Shown piece by piece: positions 49,314 to 62,581 of a stretch of 64,000 nucleotides of DNA. This DNA is from Parascedosporium putredinis (taxonomy: Eukaryota; Ascomycota; Sordariomycetes; Microascales; Microascaceae): contig CASHTG010000005.1 in the NCBI GenBank assembly GCA_949357655.1, positions 744,001-808,000 of the forward strand, in the 5' to 3' direction. Every line of letters starts with the position of its first letter. Position 1 is the first letter of the stretch. A program made the translations under genes and the position numbers. A model generated the notes under the pieces. That model ran no database searches, was not told the origin of the DNA, and was given only the letters and a program-made list of their open reading frames with translations.

Positions 49314-51965
49314 GACAGAGCGGCCAACCAGGCCTCTCAAACACTCCAGTCCGGCTTTACAAACGTGATCTCTTTCAGTTCCCGATTACAGCGCCAGCGA
49401 GCGCTTGTAGATAGGATGTGTGTCTGGTTTCTCGCAAGATATCGAAAGGTGTTTTGCTGTTGCGCGAGTTTTTGGGCCGCGAACTCCCCGTGGAATGAGA
49501 AGACCGTGAAGAAGAAAAAAAGTTCGAATCACGAGAAGCAAGGTTCGATCGACAAGGCGGCAAACGCTTTCTGTCAGCAATTCGGCTCGTTGACGGGAAA
49601 CTTGGTGCTCTAAATCGAGAATTGAGTCTTCACACGGCAGAGAATTGCTCGTCGGGGTTTGTGATCTCGTGGGGTGAACGTGAGCCGTTTGATCTTTCCT
49701 CAACTGTGGAAATCGGGTTCCGGTTGTCAAGGAAAGTGCATTCTGGCTCGACACGCGCCCTTCTCTCTCTCCGAAATGGACCAGGGCTCTTTACGCGACC
49801 CTGTCGTGTTCTGGCGCGTCCTTAGACCTACATTTTAATGACAACGATGATTGGCTGTGGCGTTTATTCTTCGGCTCAATGTTCAGCTTGTCTCCTTATG
49901 TAATCATCCGTCCAAAAGGGTTTAATGCCCCCAAAGAGCTTACAGGATTACGTCACTCCCAGCAATTGGAGTAGGACCCACCTGGAATGTCGCCTTTCGT
50001 CATCTCTTTCGGAACCACCTAGCTTCCGAAGCCTCAGTTGATGATCAGCTTCGATAGTGCGTGGGGCTCGCTGGAAAAGAAAACAAAAAGGGTGCAACGA
50101 GTTTTTTGCCTGTCTAACAAGGCCGGAAGGGCGACCGAACTGCTGATCCATTCGTGAAAAGCGCAATACGAGAGGGCTCCAACTGAAAGCCTCAACCTAA
50201 CCACATGTTCCAAATCCCCCTAGACCTGAAATCCTAACCCTCCCTGCCACGCAGGCTCTTTTTGACAATTGCAACTAAAGTAGAGAAAAGATTTTACTCT
50301 CCAAGATAGCACATAGACAGGCTTCTCACAGGGTCGCTTTTGTCCGTGACCTGAGCTGTACCTTCACCCTCCGTCCTAGTTGTATCGATCCGATAAGGTT
50401 CATGCTTGCTCTACCGCCACCGCACCACTGCATGTGATAAATACCAGTATCCATAGATCCATGGATAGATGGATAGATAAAAAAAAAAAAAAAGGAAAGT
50501 AATGGTCTAGGGGTTTCCCCACCACTGCCATACGAGACTCGTAAACTCTAGTAGCTCCCACCCTTTTCTCTCCCTTCACACAAAGTGCCAGGCGCGCCAA
50601 GCGGCTGCAACCGCTCACCCGTAAGCGCATGTCTCGACGGGCCGCCTCACAAGACCCTTCCCCAAGCTCCCTTGGTCCACAACGCCTTCCTAATTCTAAA
50701 AAGTTGTTACTGTCTGGACAACATCACACATGCACTCTGCATCGTCTTTTATAAAAATATGGCATCTGAACTCTTTTTGTTTCTTGACGTCCTAGGGAGC
50801 CAAGTCGAGATGTCGTCCAGTAGTCAAGGATCGTCCCCTCCCCCACCACCCTCTCGGGATATCATGTCGAGAAAGGCAAGACCTGTGACAATCACTGGGT
50901 CCTATCCTGCATATCGCTTGCATGGCCTACATGAGCTAAGAAGTCTTGGTAAAAACAAAATCAAAATGTCCCGGCTTACTTGTCTCACACCACCTTTTAC
51001 GACGTTACCTTCAAGGGTTCGAGACCCCGAACTTTTTCTCAATTCCTGGGACCGCCTTCGCCTGTTTGGTATCACGGGGCTAGCTGCTGCACGGCACTCT
51101 CATAGAATAGGGGTTTCATTTTGAACGATGGTAGTAGTGTAACACTTGAAGAGAAAAAGAGAGCGCGAGTGTACACCGTAAAGCACAACCCTTCTGTAAA
51201 GTTACAAGCTGGGAATAAAACGCTTGAAAAATGCTTAGAAATGCTAGAGGTTGCAGGAATGGATAGATACGAAACGAGCGGGCCATTAGAGAGCGAAAAG
51301 CATGGGCAGAAGTTCGTAAATGCAGAAAAGAAAGGGAGAAAAAGGAACCAGAAAAGAAACAGCCCCATGCAAATTGCCCTTCCTGACAAAGCGCATGGTA
51401 CCCTCTAGCAGATGAATCAAGAAACAAACCCAATAATCCTAGGGAATATCCTCCGCTAAATAATGTTCCTAGTTTTCCGCCGTCCCTCGTCCCAGAGAGG
51501 GAGAAAGAGAGAGAGAGAGATGACACAAGAATTCCATTGCTGTAATTTTCCTGGTGGGTATCACGGGAAGAGTTGAATGAAACGTACACGCGGGGCACAA
51601 TTGCCCGTCTGGTTTTTCGGGACGGAGATGACTTTTTCGCAAATCCCCTTGAAAGGGGGAATGGGTATCCGGATATATTAAGAGATACATAACAAAGAAG
51701 GGCGCCTATAGGGGTATGGCGGAGGTCTAGAGGAGCGAATGAAGGCAAGCGAGAGAAAGGAAATGAGTTCGGGGGCAGATCGGCGTACACACCGCGAAAG
51801 TTGAGAGCATGTCTTCTTTCTAGTCAGTGAGTTGTAGCCTACGCGTGGCTAAATATATGTGTAGAGCGAATGGCGTGTACGGCAAGAGGTAAGAGAGGCC
51901 GTAAAGATGGAATGCATATATATGATTGGTCGTGAAATTCGATGTACGGATGTAGGGCATGTTGT
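49314..51965. other. Gene-poor 2.65-kb region
   Basis: The left end is the CAF-1 promoter and the right end the 3' flank of the next gene. I see no coding stretch. Around 50446-50493 there are GATA/GATC-type short repeats and a run of 15 A. Confidence 0.5.
50479..50493. repeat. A15 homopolymer next to a GGATAGAT repeat
   Basis: A 15-base A-run preceded by two or three GGATAGAT-like units in noncoding DNA. Confidence 0.85.
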
Positions 51966-52911
51966 TTAATCGGGGTTGGCAATGTAAAGGCGGCCCGCCG
52001 ACAATGTCATCGTCCTCTCGTCGACACTGCCTCTTCTAGCGAGATCGGCAGGGTTTCTGGTGCTCCCCTCTTCACCAGTGCCGAGTGTTGCCTTGATTTA
52101 CTAGCCAACACCGGCTCGGGTTCGAGATCCGCGACATTGTCTGCCCGCTCGGCGCTGGCGCCCGTGCTGTGGGATTTGGCGCTAGCGGCATCTGAGGGAC
52201 CAACTCCGCCGGATGGACCAGGCACACCCGCAGGGCCACCCTCGCGTCGATCCTCTGCAAGGCTGCCGCTGCGTTCTGGCGTGTCCGAGGGGCTCCTGTT
52301 CTTCTGGCTACCGAGACCGCCCGATGTGCGGTAGGCGAGGCCTTTGCGGCCCGCACTGGCGATGCTGTTGCGCCCACTGCTTCCCGTTCTACGATGATGC
52401 AGCTTGTTGTAGCTCTCGTCGTCGTCGGTGCTCTCGCCCTCGACCTCGGTGGCACTTAGCCTGGGCGGGACGCCACCCACGCCGACGTGGTTTTCGCCCG
52501 TGGCGTAGCCGGCAACGAGGGGCTTGCCATGATGCCTGATCTTGGCCGCAACCTTGCCCGTAGCGCTGATTCCAGTGCTCGTCCTGCCACCAGAAGAGCC
52601 GGCGTAGCCCCACTCAACCTCGGTGTTCCGAGCATGGCACGGCTTGCCTTGGCCTTGGCGGCACGCATTTGAGCGGCGAGGGCGGGGTCCTGAGGTTGCG
52701 CACGATCGCACCATACGGTTCCCTTTTGTCTCCGAAGGGCGGCGACATAGCTTATGGGTTGGGACTCGCACCGCCGGACCGGGACGAGGTCGATCTTCGG
52801 ATATCGGTCGTCGGCGAGGTACGATAGGCGGCGGGGAGGCACGGTTGACGATGTGCTGAAGGTGTTGATAGACGGCGATCGCCGCGAGTATTGCATCGTT
52901 TGCTGAGACAT
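51966..52911 (-). CDS. Conserved filamentous-fungal protein, function unknown
   Basis: The start at 52911 reads MSQQTMQYSRRSPSINTFS, then a conserved N-terminal block (RRLSYLADDRYPKIDLVPVR, SQPISYVAALRRQKG and VWCDRAQPQDPALAAQMRAA). After a lost base near 52610 the frame continues GKVAAKIRHHGKPLVAGYA, HVGVGGVPPRLSATEVEGES, YNKLHHRRTGSSGR and GLAYRTSGG. A Ser/Pro-rich stretch follows. A second lost base near 52045 must be allowed to reach the conserved end RRGSVDERTMTL and GRLYIANPD, with TAA at 51966-51968. Without it the protein would stop early at 52007. The layout suggests a phosphorylated, mostly disordered regulator with many RRxS sites, but I do not know its role. Confidence 0.8.
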
Positions 52912-55900
52912 GGGGTGGCTAGGATGCACAGGTATAGGGCCTTGTACGGGATAAGTAGGGGGAAGATGTTGGAAGAGGTCGTTCGGGTTCGTGAGTGGGT
53001 GTAAACGGCAGCGGAGTCAACCGGCCCTCTTCTTAGTTGAGGATCAAGCATGGTGTATGAGAATATTGTTGCTCGCAATTCACCTTGGGAAAAGGCGGCG
53101 GAGCTTCTTTAAAAATGGATTCCTGAAAAGATAGCGTGGGAGGGGGGTCTCGGAGGTGAGGAGTGAGGGGAAATGGAACAATGGGTCCACGCTGGAGAGC
53201 TTGAAAGTGGATGGGCAAGCCGCTCCCTGCACGCCTGTGCTTTTCCTTGGCTGGCAAGTGTGGAATGGCGTTGGTCCCGTCCTTTTCGACTTGGAGGGTA
53301 CCACCAGTTGCTTTTGATCAAGTAGCTTTTAGGAGGGGTTCTCCTTCGTGCGTGAGTGTCTCACCGATTCTCTTCGAGGCTCGTCGAATAGGAAGACCTT
53401 GTGAGTCGGAGGCCGGGGACCCGAAACTTGCTTTTGCAGACCAGTTCCGGGCTCGAGCGAGCGTGCGAGCAAACCGAGACAAGATAAACAAGAGCGAGAA
53501 GAGCTGTCAAATGGCCTTAAATGGGTTCTGGAGGCCGGTTAAACACGCCAGAAGAAAAAAGGTGAACCAGGCAGACGGGCTCTTGCTCCAGGTCGAGGCG
53601 CGATGCGCAATCACAAAGAGGGAGTCGGAAAGCACAAAACAAAGGAAGAAAATGCTTCGTAGGTGAGAGGCGAAGGAAGGGAAAGAGGGTTGCAATTCCT
53701 CCGCTGATGTCCGCACACTCTCTACAAGGCAGCCAGACTGTCGCTAGGGTCGCTAGGAGTGGTGTGCGAGGAGGGGCGCCGCGAGCTGGGGTTGCTCACG
53801 AAAGACGGGCGCGCAACTTGGCACCAGTGAAGAAAAAGGCAAACCGGCAGGAATGCAAAGGTAATTTTTCGCTCCGTTTAGGTAAATGGTGGGGCGAAGG
53901 TCGTTTGAGGAAGAGAAAAGATAGATTGGGTAGCGGGTTGGTTGAGGGCAGCTCAGAGCATTGATTGATTGATCTGGGGCCGGTTGGCTGTCTCGAACAT
54001 AGAGCTGGCGATATTAATGCGGATCCCGCATGCTCAAGTTGTCGATTTTGGGAGAGTCGAGGGTTCGGCCGGGAAAACAAAGCAATAGAGCGAAGAGCTG
54101 ACGATTGCACTCGTCTCGGATGCGTTTTCGGGTTGGGGGCTGAGGGGGTTTGCCTTTGGCGTTTGGCGCTGCGGGTGCTCTCTCGGCGGCAATTCTCGTC
54201 GGATTCGAGGGAGGTGGGGCTGCTGTTGTTTTCTTTTTTGTCTTCGCTTTTCCGAGTTCCTCTGTCGAGTGGGAACAGGAGCAAGAGTCGATTGAGACCA
54301 AGGAGGAGGGATTGGAAGGTGGAGGATCCTCAGACAAGAGGAGTATTCGAGACAATGGCAGATCTTCCGAGATGAAAGGAGATCAAATCACGGGTGAGCG
54401 ACGACACAAAGAAAAAAATAAAAGTGGTGGAAGTAGATTGTGGGAATGAGGAAGGTGCAGTGGTCAAGGGAGAGAGGGTGGGATGCGATGGCCTTTGACA
54501 AGACCCGTTCTGCAGGGCGTAGCTCATTAGTGGGGTGGATGGGTGTTTACAGGCGCCTGCATGTGGGTCAGCCAGCTTCAGGTTCACCAGGACTCCCAAG
54601 CAAGAGATCTGGGCTAGCCAAGGCCAGTGCTGGCTCCATCAAGTCTACCAGCGACGCTGGATTGTCTAGCGTTCACCAATGTGGATTGCGGCTCCCCCCT
54701 CCCCCACTCTGAGTTGGAGCCTAGCTCTGCTCCCATTTTTTCAAGGGTGGGCAGATGGTCAGTGACAAAAGAGGAAGACAATGGAGAATACACAGAGTGA
54801 GCGTCAACACGCTGAGATGACGCCGTTCAACGTTGCATCAATTTGGTGGTGGGGGAGAGAAGGGGGAAGGGGCCCTGGCTTCCCCGTTCTGGTGGGTTGG
54901 TTTGCGCGGAAGGTACTACCAGCACCAGCGCATCCGTTGTTCCAAACCATGCGATGACCGAATCGCGCCTGCCAGGCCTTCCTTTGCTTGCTCCTGCTTC
55001 GTACATGTCGTTGCACCCCGCTCTCATTGAACGAATTGAGGTTATTGAGTGGTACCTGCCCATTCTCGCCTTTTCGGGTGTGGCTCGACCCTTGACCCCT
55101 GTCGCATCAGGTTCGAAAGCTGGATTTCCAGCTTGGCCAGCCAAGGAGCAAGGGCAAGGTTCAATAGACCCAAATTGTATTTCTCAAATAATGGTGCGGA
55201 GGCGGTTCGCAAACCTCCAACAATTGAAAGAACCCGACGGCCCAGGCCATTACCCCAAGCCCAAGCCAGCGCAAAAAGAATGGGATCCGCCGCCGTTAAT
55301 ATCACCCCAGATATAATGCCATGACGATGATATGTCGCCTCGCCGCCCGGGCCTCGGCAACTGCTTCTTGAAACGGGCCATGAGAGATGATGACGGCTTG
55401 AGCGACAGAAAGGCAATCCTGACTTTGGCACACGATCTGATCTTGCAGCACCCTGAAGGGTCCTGGCGGGAATCAAGACATCGGCACACAAAAACTTTCT
55501 TCTTTTGTTTCTTCCCCTTCGTCTCTCTCTTCGGACTAATTCATCCGCGCCCGCGTTGTCTCAGCATGCTTTTGTATCAAAGGCAAGGTAATAGGCATGG
55601 GTAGCCTTGGCGCCTAGAGGACGTCAAGACCAGTCAAGCACAAGGAGCAATCAAGGCGCACACTTTTCTGGTTTGTTTTGATCGCCCAACGGTGGATTCG
55701 CCCTACGGCGTTCCTGCTCGCTCCCAAGTTGGCTACCAGACCGAATGAGGTATGTACATACCGGCAGATAAGCAGCAAAGCGTGGAGAGGTTGCGAGACT
55801 GCATTGGCGTTGCGTCTTAACCAATTGTCGCTGCAAGGTCGGAAACAAGGCCCCTCTCCGCTGCCCGGGTTCGGTGTGGTTAAGTCGTGGCTCGTTGAAG

Positions 55901-57684
55901 GCGTGTCATTGGTGTGACGCCTTCGCTGGTTCGGTTCAATGTTCTGACTCCAACGCGCATTGCCAACCTTGAACAGGTACAAGTCAGTGGCTGGCCACCA
56001 AGGTCGAGTGCCGGGCCGGGTGCTGGGGCGACTCGATCACAATCAACACTTCGGGATCAATAATATGCGAGTGAATCGAATTGATTCGGCGTCGTTCAAA
56101 GTCCCTACCAATTCTCCGTTGCACCCGCTTGTACTGAAATCAAGCCTAACATATGTAGAGTAGACGCATCGATTCTCCGGGGGATAGACGAACAATGGCT
56201 TGGCAGGGTCTTACTGCCGTCCGGACTTCGGATTCTGGAACCAAACCCCAGAATCGAGTGTGCGCTGCCAAAAGCTGTCAACAGAACTCAGGGCCCTTTT
56301 TCGTTTGAAACCACTTTTTCGTTTGTCAGTCCTACTTGCTGCGGTCCCGCAAAGCCCTCGTGTTTTCTTTTTTTCCTTTGACCTGTGCCCAACTTGCGAA
56401 AAACGCCCATTTGCGTCGTTCCACGTTGATTGATCCACAGCCAGCCCGTTTCCTCGGCACTGCTGGTCCCAGAGCCGTTTGAGTGATCGACTCCCAGTCC
56501 TGCCAAGGGACTCGACTCCGTCTCCGAGTCCTTCTCGCAGCTTTACTGTTTTATTTTTTTACATGTATCTTATTTTTGTTCGTTTTCAGTTTCCTCGTCC
56601 CATTTTCTATGCGCGATCGTCGCCTAATCGCCTCCGAGTCCCCCTTCCTCCGTATTCACAACCGATCGAGCCGCTATTGTAACACCCTGCCCCTCTCAAA
56701 AGTGGAAACAGGTATGTGTGCCTTTCTCTAGCGTAAGAAGATAGGGAGCAACTGTCTTTTTGTTTCTTTCCTTTTTTTATTTTCTTTTTTTCGCGTACTC
56801 GGGGGCGTGAGATCCCCCACCTTAGGACTGGAAAGATGGCCGCCCCATGCGAAGGCAGCAGCAGCCGCCCACTTCAACCCGCCCACCCACACACCCACCC
56901 TCAACTGTGTCCGCCAATCCATGATGGGCGTATCCGTGTAAACTAGTGGACGAGAAGCGCCGACTGGTATCCGTGGCTCTTCCCCGTCTGTATCTCGCAT
57001 CTTGTGAGCCCAGCCGTCCCGACCAAAGCGAGGTTGCGTTTGTGCTGTCGACATACAAGTATTCTTTCCGGTTCATCCTTATTACCCCTTTTGAATTTTC
57101 TATTTGACCTAGAGAATATGAAAATGAGCAACGGAAAGAACAAGACAGAAAGCAAGAGTGATCAAGGGCGCCTCCATTGGTTGTTATGGGGAGTTCCATT
57201 CCGGTCAAACACCCGCCCCTCCTTTTTCTTCCTTTTGCTCAGTGCTCTTTGATCTCGTGGTCTTTCTAGAGGGCCGATGCAGGTACCTGGTCCTAGCGGA
57301 ACACGGTGCCGGCTCCTTTAGAGGTGGAAGTGGAGCACCATGACGAAAGGATCCATATCATGGTGTGGACAGTTCAAAGTGTGGCATCCCTCCGTGCCGA
57401 GGACAAGCGTCAATGGCCAAGAAGCGTGGCGAGGCAGGAAGAAGGAGACGAGAAAACGAAAAGAAAGAAAAGAAAAGAACCTTGTCTTCCTCCCCAGTGC
57501 TCTCTCCCGGTCCGGCAGCTAGCTAGCGGCTCCTGTTATCTCTCTCTTATTCCGGTCGGCCGTGTGGAGAAACGAGATGGGGGAAGCCGAGCCTGTGCGC
57601 AAGCTTGCCAGCGGAAGGTTGTGCGACTGGTTTTGTCCTGGAGCAGGATGGACAGATCAGCTTCTCAATATACCGAGAGATTGG

Positions 57685-57718
<34 letters not shown>

Positions 57719-57725
57719 TGTGTGT
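57685..57725. repeat. Compound microsatellite (TC)n(TG)n
   Basis: About eight TC units run directly into about twelve TG units in noncoding DNA. Confidence 0.92.
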
Positions 57726-60700
57726 ATGCCCGTGGGCAACAAAGAGGGTGTTGGGTTGGTGTTGGTGTTCACCGTTACCCGTCCATCCGTGGACCCCCGC
57801 TAGCTTGAGCAGGTCTTTGGAGATAACAACTGGTGCTGGCGAGCGCTAAAAACCCGGATACCCATCAGCTGAGCTGTTTCGTTCCGGCTACTGCGAAAAC
57901 AGCCAAGACCGCAACCGGCAATGGCTTCCCTGGACGACGCCTTGTGTGGTGGCCCTCAATTTGTGGTGAGGGGATTGCGACTCGAGACGGGTATCTCTTT
58001 TTTCAATTTGTTCACAGCCGCACCTGAGGCTATTGCCACAAAGCAATGGGGAAGAAGAGCAAGTAGGTTTGAGTGTGGTACTTGTCCATCTCTGGGCCTT
58101 GACTCCCTTCCCTTTCTTAGTTGTCTCTTTTCTTCTTCTACTAGCCGTGCCTCTTGGCCAGCCTCCTCTTGTCTGGGGCTTGAAGGGATGTCAAGTACGC
58201 ACTTCAGGCCCACCCCGAAAGGGAAGTTTGCCCTATCGCCAGAATTGCTCTTCACCGCGCAAAGGAATGTTTAGTCAAAAATTGGGCACACGAGCTACTA
58301 TATTTCTCCCATATACTTGGCAGGCTCGGCTAGGCCCTTGAGCGTGCGCCAGCAGATGCAGGAAAAAGGGCAGGGGACCTTTCTTGGCACCAACACCTCG
58401 CCCCATCCCGTCACCTTTTGTCGGACGGCCGTGGTGAGGTTGCGGGAAATGGAACCTGAAGTGGGGGAGAAGCATGGACAAAGAAGAACAAGCGCTAGCT
58501 GGCTGGATTTTTCCGCTGCTTGCTCTTTGCCGTTTCTCTTGGGGCCTGTTTCACCCTGTATTGTATCGCTGCTTGGCGCACAGTTGGGCTCGTGGAGCCA
58601 AGGCCAAGGTAATGTACCTCGGTAATATAGGAAGATCTAGACTCGAAGGCTGATTGCAATTACCTCATTGTATCCCCGAAGAGTCGCTACACTACATAAA
58701 CATTGAGAAATCGTTCCGAAGTCAGAAGGCCGGAATTGATGCATCGTGCGATTGCCATTGGTGGTACAAAATGGGGAAGAGCGAGAGGAAGACATGGCCA
58801 GGCTAGGATAACCCTTGGACGGATTCAACCACAAGCGAGGTGAGTGAGAATCGTTGGTGCGCGCCGTGATCGGAAGATGGGAAAGCGAAAGCGTCATCTC
58901 TCCTGGCCTCTTTGATTCCCTTCACACTTCTTCCGTCATTTTCTGTTTGCACAAACCTTTCAATTGCATTGTTAGAAGGGCTTTATCCAAGGCTTAAAGT
59001 CGTCTTCTTCGATGTAAATGGCAAGTTCGCCGTCTCAATATCCAAAAGGAGGGTATATCTCATCTTCTCTTGTTTCTGTTTCTAGAAGGATTAGGGTAGG
59101 TAGGGGTTGGAGGAGGGGACGTCGTCATCGTGCCTTGGGTGGTAAATCGGGCAAAGTGGACAAGACCATTGTATATGTTGTTCCTAATGTTCTCGAAGCG
59201 CGGTACGACACAGGGACAATCGGGCCGCTGCCTCTCTTCGCCTTCAGACCCTGGGCTTCGGAGTCAACGGTTCTTCCGTTTCCTCGTCATCTGTTCCTCC
59301 CATGGAATTTTCTAACCTTCTTTGCTCTCCCATCTATCGTCATCCAGATTTCATGCCCAAATTTTTTTTTTTTCACGGTTAATTTCGTGACCCCTCCTTC
59401 ACTCGGAGGGTGTGTGGCTTGCTCTCCAGATCGTTGCCCAGGTGGCGGGCTTCTCCGCCGCCTCAAGAAGTCGGCGAGAATGCGGGACTGGAACGATACT
59501 CTTAAAGTGGGATGAGGTCACACTGTCGTCTCATGGTAGCATTCATCGAGATGCGGTGAGCTCCGTGAGCCCTCAATGGCCTTTTGTGGAATTGGCATCA
59601 AAGGAAAAGAGAGTAGTGGGCGAAATGTAACCACAAAAGAAGAAAAAGAGGGCCCGAACACAGTAATTTTGACCATTCGATCAATCCTTGATGTCCCTTG
59701 GAGGAACACTAGTCCCCTCAAAAGAATCTCGTCTCTCTGACGGGCGTATTTCTCACCAATAGCCAATAAGCATATGATGTTAGTCGCGGACGGAACTATG
59801 GGGTGCTTTGGTTAGGTCCAACTTCCAACGGCGGGTAAGAAAAGGGTTTGAGCCACCAATGCTGCATTTATCGATCGATCATTCGAATTGCTCGGGAGGG
59901 GCGGCAGCACCTTTGAAGGCCCAGTACACATCTCCACAACCCAAGTGAGCCTCAACTACAGTTGAGGGCGGGGAAACAAGAGGATGATATCCGGAACAAC
60001 CACATGACTTGGGAGATTGTATACAACGCACTCTGGTCCTGCCTTGTTAGTTGACAGTGGAAACTTTGACGTCTCGCCGTTCGGACGCGCACCGACATCG
60101 TGGATGGATGCGGAAAAGAAACAACTCTCGAAGAATTCACGACCCCCATCGTGATGTACCGAGAATCAGCGATGAAAGATAATCATTCGAGATGGAAACC
60201 ATCAATGCCAAACGTTCGCCAGGCTGACCTCTGCCGCTGTGTCTTTTTGCTCTCCACAAAGCCCATCCATGCCCGAGTCCGAATCTTTGCCGTGCATGGG
60301 TTGGCAAAAGCCCCTGCTCACCATGCAGATGACAGCGTTCGGGGTCCCCGACAGGCTCGACAGCCCCCTCCGCCACCAAATGGAGCTGGCATTGGGCGGC
60401 GGGCTCCACCTGTTAATAACGAAGCAAAAATTGGGGTTCAACGCAGCGGAGATGTTCATGGCGCGCGGGTGATAGCGCATGCCGATGTGAGTGAGAGAGG
60501 CACTTAAATCTACTATGTTCAGTTCGGCGAATAGGTTCTGATAATATCGACAGAATGCTTGCTTCAGCCTATGCACTTTATAATGGGGGCCAGCTTCGAG
60601 AACACTGATCAATACATGTAACGACGAAGGGGACTAGATTCATGAGAAGAGCTTAAAGAATTTCACAAAGTCACCACCTCTTCAGGGACGGTGGCCCCGG

Positions 60701-60739
60701 GTTCGGAGCAGGCATGCGGCGGGCCCTGACCGTCCTGTC

Positions 60740-61447
60740 CTAGCTGGCCCTGGCTTTTCCACCCGTCCCCGCCAAGAGCTGTCCGATAGGGAAGCTCGGG
60801 GAATGGGTGGTGGACGGACCATGCCCTTCCACCACGATTCCCCAATGGCGCCACTCTCGCTCGCATCGACCCTGGGCTAGGCCTGTGTCTGTGTTGGCGT
60901 TCTTCCACTCCGCTACTTCAAGTCTGTGCTGTGGGCCTAGCGGGGGAGAGGCCCTGCCCTCCAGCTGAGCAAGGATTATCAACCTTACCAACTGCAGCTC
61001 CAGGTAAGTCAGTAGCGTGCATACATCAAAGACTGCATACACACACCAACGCGCTTTGGTGAGGAGAGGCGGAGAAGGGAGAAAAAAACCAACAGGAAAA
61101 CACTCGTCTAATATTAAGCATTCATACCACACGCATACACTCGCAAACGTATAACCCACGATCTGGTACCACCGATTGGGACGCTCCCCCTTGCACATGC
61201 TTGGCACTGATCGATCTATTGGGTGGGCAACGAAGAAGCTCCGGAGCCGTTGTCCGTCGTGGGTGTAGCGAAAACCACTCCGCGAGCCATCTCGTCCGCC
61301 CGTTGAAGCACTAGCGTAGGGAAAGGGTGGGCGAAGATGGGGAAAATCTGGATCAAGCGGCCTTCTTTTTCTTCTTTCCCTCTTCAAGTTTTGTTGAATT
61401 GCCTCTAAAGTGTCGGAGAGCGAAAGCATCAATGGATGTGTGGACAT
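60740..61447 (-). CDS. Low-confidence open reading frame
   Basis: This 235-codon ATG-initiated frame is the longest in the right-hand gene-poor region. Its first 24 residues, MSTHPLMLSLSDTLEAIQQNLKRE, look like an amphipathic helix. A shift of one base after them would end the frame in a short lysine tail (EEGKKKKKAA, stop near 61360). The remainder has no domain I recognise and ordinary composition. It may be noncoding, or the 3' end of a short gene. Confidence 0.15.
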   Translation of the reverse strand: MSTHPLMLSLSDTLEAIQQNLKRERRKRRPLDPDFPHLRPPFPYASASTGGRDGSRSGFRYTHDGQRLRSFFVAHPIDRSVPSMCKGERPNRWYQIVGYTFASVCVWYECLILDECFPVGFFLPSPPLLTKARWCVYAVFDVCTLLTYLELQLVRLIILAQLEGRASPPLGPQHRLEVAEWKNANTDTGLAQGRCEREWRHWGIVVEGHGPSTTHSPSFPIGQLLAGTGGKARAS

Positions 61448-62581
61448 GAACAGCGCATGGATACATACTCTATCTTTCGCTTACCTTACTCATTAGACGC
61501 CCGCTATGTGGGCGGTCAATATTGACAGCTGAACTTGCCGTGTCGAGAAAAGATTGTCGTGCACATCACACCATTGATTCATTAATATTCTAAACACTGC
61601 GAAAGGGCTCCTCTCACCATGGGAGCTTTCGGACTTCATGGACCCTTTCTGTTCAGCCGCATATCCTCAATTTGGAGTCTAGTGCCTTCAAGAACAAAGC
61701 TCTACTCTACACCCGACGGCCTGGACTAGGACGGAAAGAAGTATACAAGCAGTTACCCGGTGAGGGGAACCCAGGCTAAAAGAAAGATTTCTGATGGCTT
61801 TGGCCTAATAATCCTCTTCTCCGCCTTAAGAGGTAGGGCCATGGGTTAAATGAGCATGGGGCATACCGTGGGTATGGGTCAACGCGCCCCAGAGACCTGG
61901 AACAAGCTAGCAAGCACCGGGCGACTGCACTGCAATCGACGGTGCCCAAGCTCGTCTGGAAGAACGTGTCAGGCAAGGGGAGGGGGAAAGGGCAGCCAGG
62001 TTGCATCAAGTTACAATTGGTGAATCATTCGATTTGACCAAAGTCCGCGCACTTCTGAGGCACCGCGTAAGAGACCGGGTTGGGAGAACGAGCAGAGCAT
62101 CGCGGTGCTGCAATGGGATTGTACAGGATCAATCGGTGTGCGTGCGTTGCGTGCGTTGCGAGTGAAAATGCTTCTCCATGATGAGCTACGACAATACAAA
62201 CTCTGGAGCTGTCGCACATCGAGAGTCCCCTAACCCTAACAGGTGTACACCGCTAATCCTCCACCGCAACCTCGCTCGAGAACCCTTTAATTCGGCGGAA
62301 AAAGCTCATCGTGCTCGAGAAGAGCGCCATCGCAGCCTGAGGCGGGCTCTTGGTGTGGCTGAGCCGCTGCAGCTCGGGAGGGCATGTCACCGCCGTGATC
62401 AGATTGGGAAACCGATGCGAACTTGGGGCAGAGAGGGGGAAACGGCTTCGCTCCTCTTCTGTGGCCCCACACGCGGGGAGGAGGATGAGAACGAGAACCG
62501 TGCTAGCCCTGGCTTGTATCACAATAGGGATAGTTGAGCCTTGTTCTTGCTCCTCTTTAATACTTGCCCGTTGGAGAAGAA

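Larger units (their letters stand above)
52912..62581. other. Long region without a confident gene
   Basis: These 9.7 kb start with the promoter of the preceding gene. I checked both strands for fragments that could be rejoined. Weak candidates only: an ATG-initiated minus-strand frame at 61447-60740, and a GC-rich block at 60202-60612 open on both strands. A (TC)n(TG)n microsatellite lies at 57685-57725. No tRNA, 5S rRNA or transposon signature was noticed. Confidence 0.4.

Noticed and set aside
51010..51030. GGTTCGAGACC-like Pol III B box
   Set aside because: No pairing acceptor, D or anticodon arms can be placed around it, so it is not a tRNA.
57306..57803. 165-codon plus-strand frame
   Set aside because: It runs through the (TC)n(TG)n microsatellite and has no domain or codon bias.
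62228..62240. CCCTAACCCTAAC, two telomere-type repeats
   Set aside because: Only two units, in ordinary sequence far from a contig end signature; chance is sufficient.
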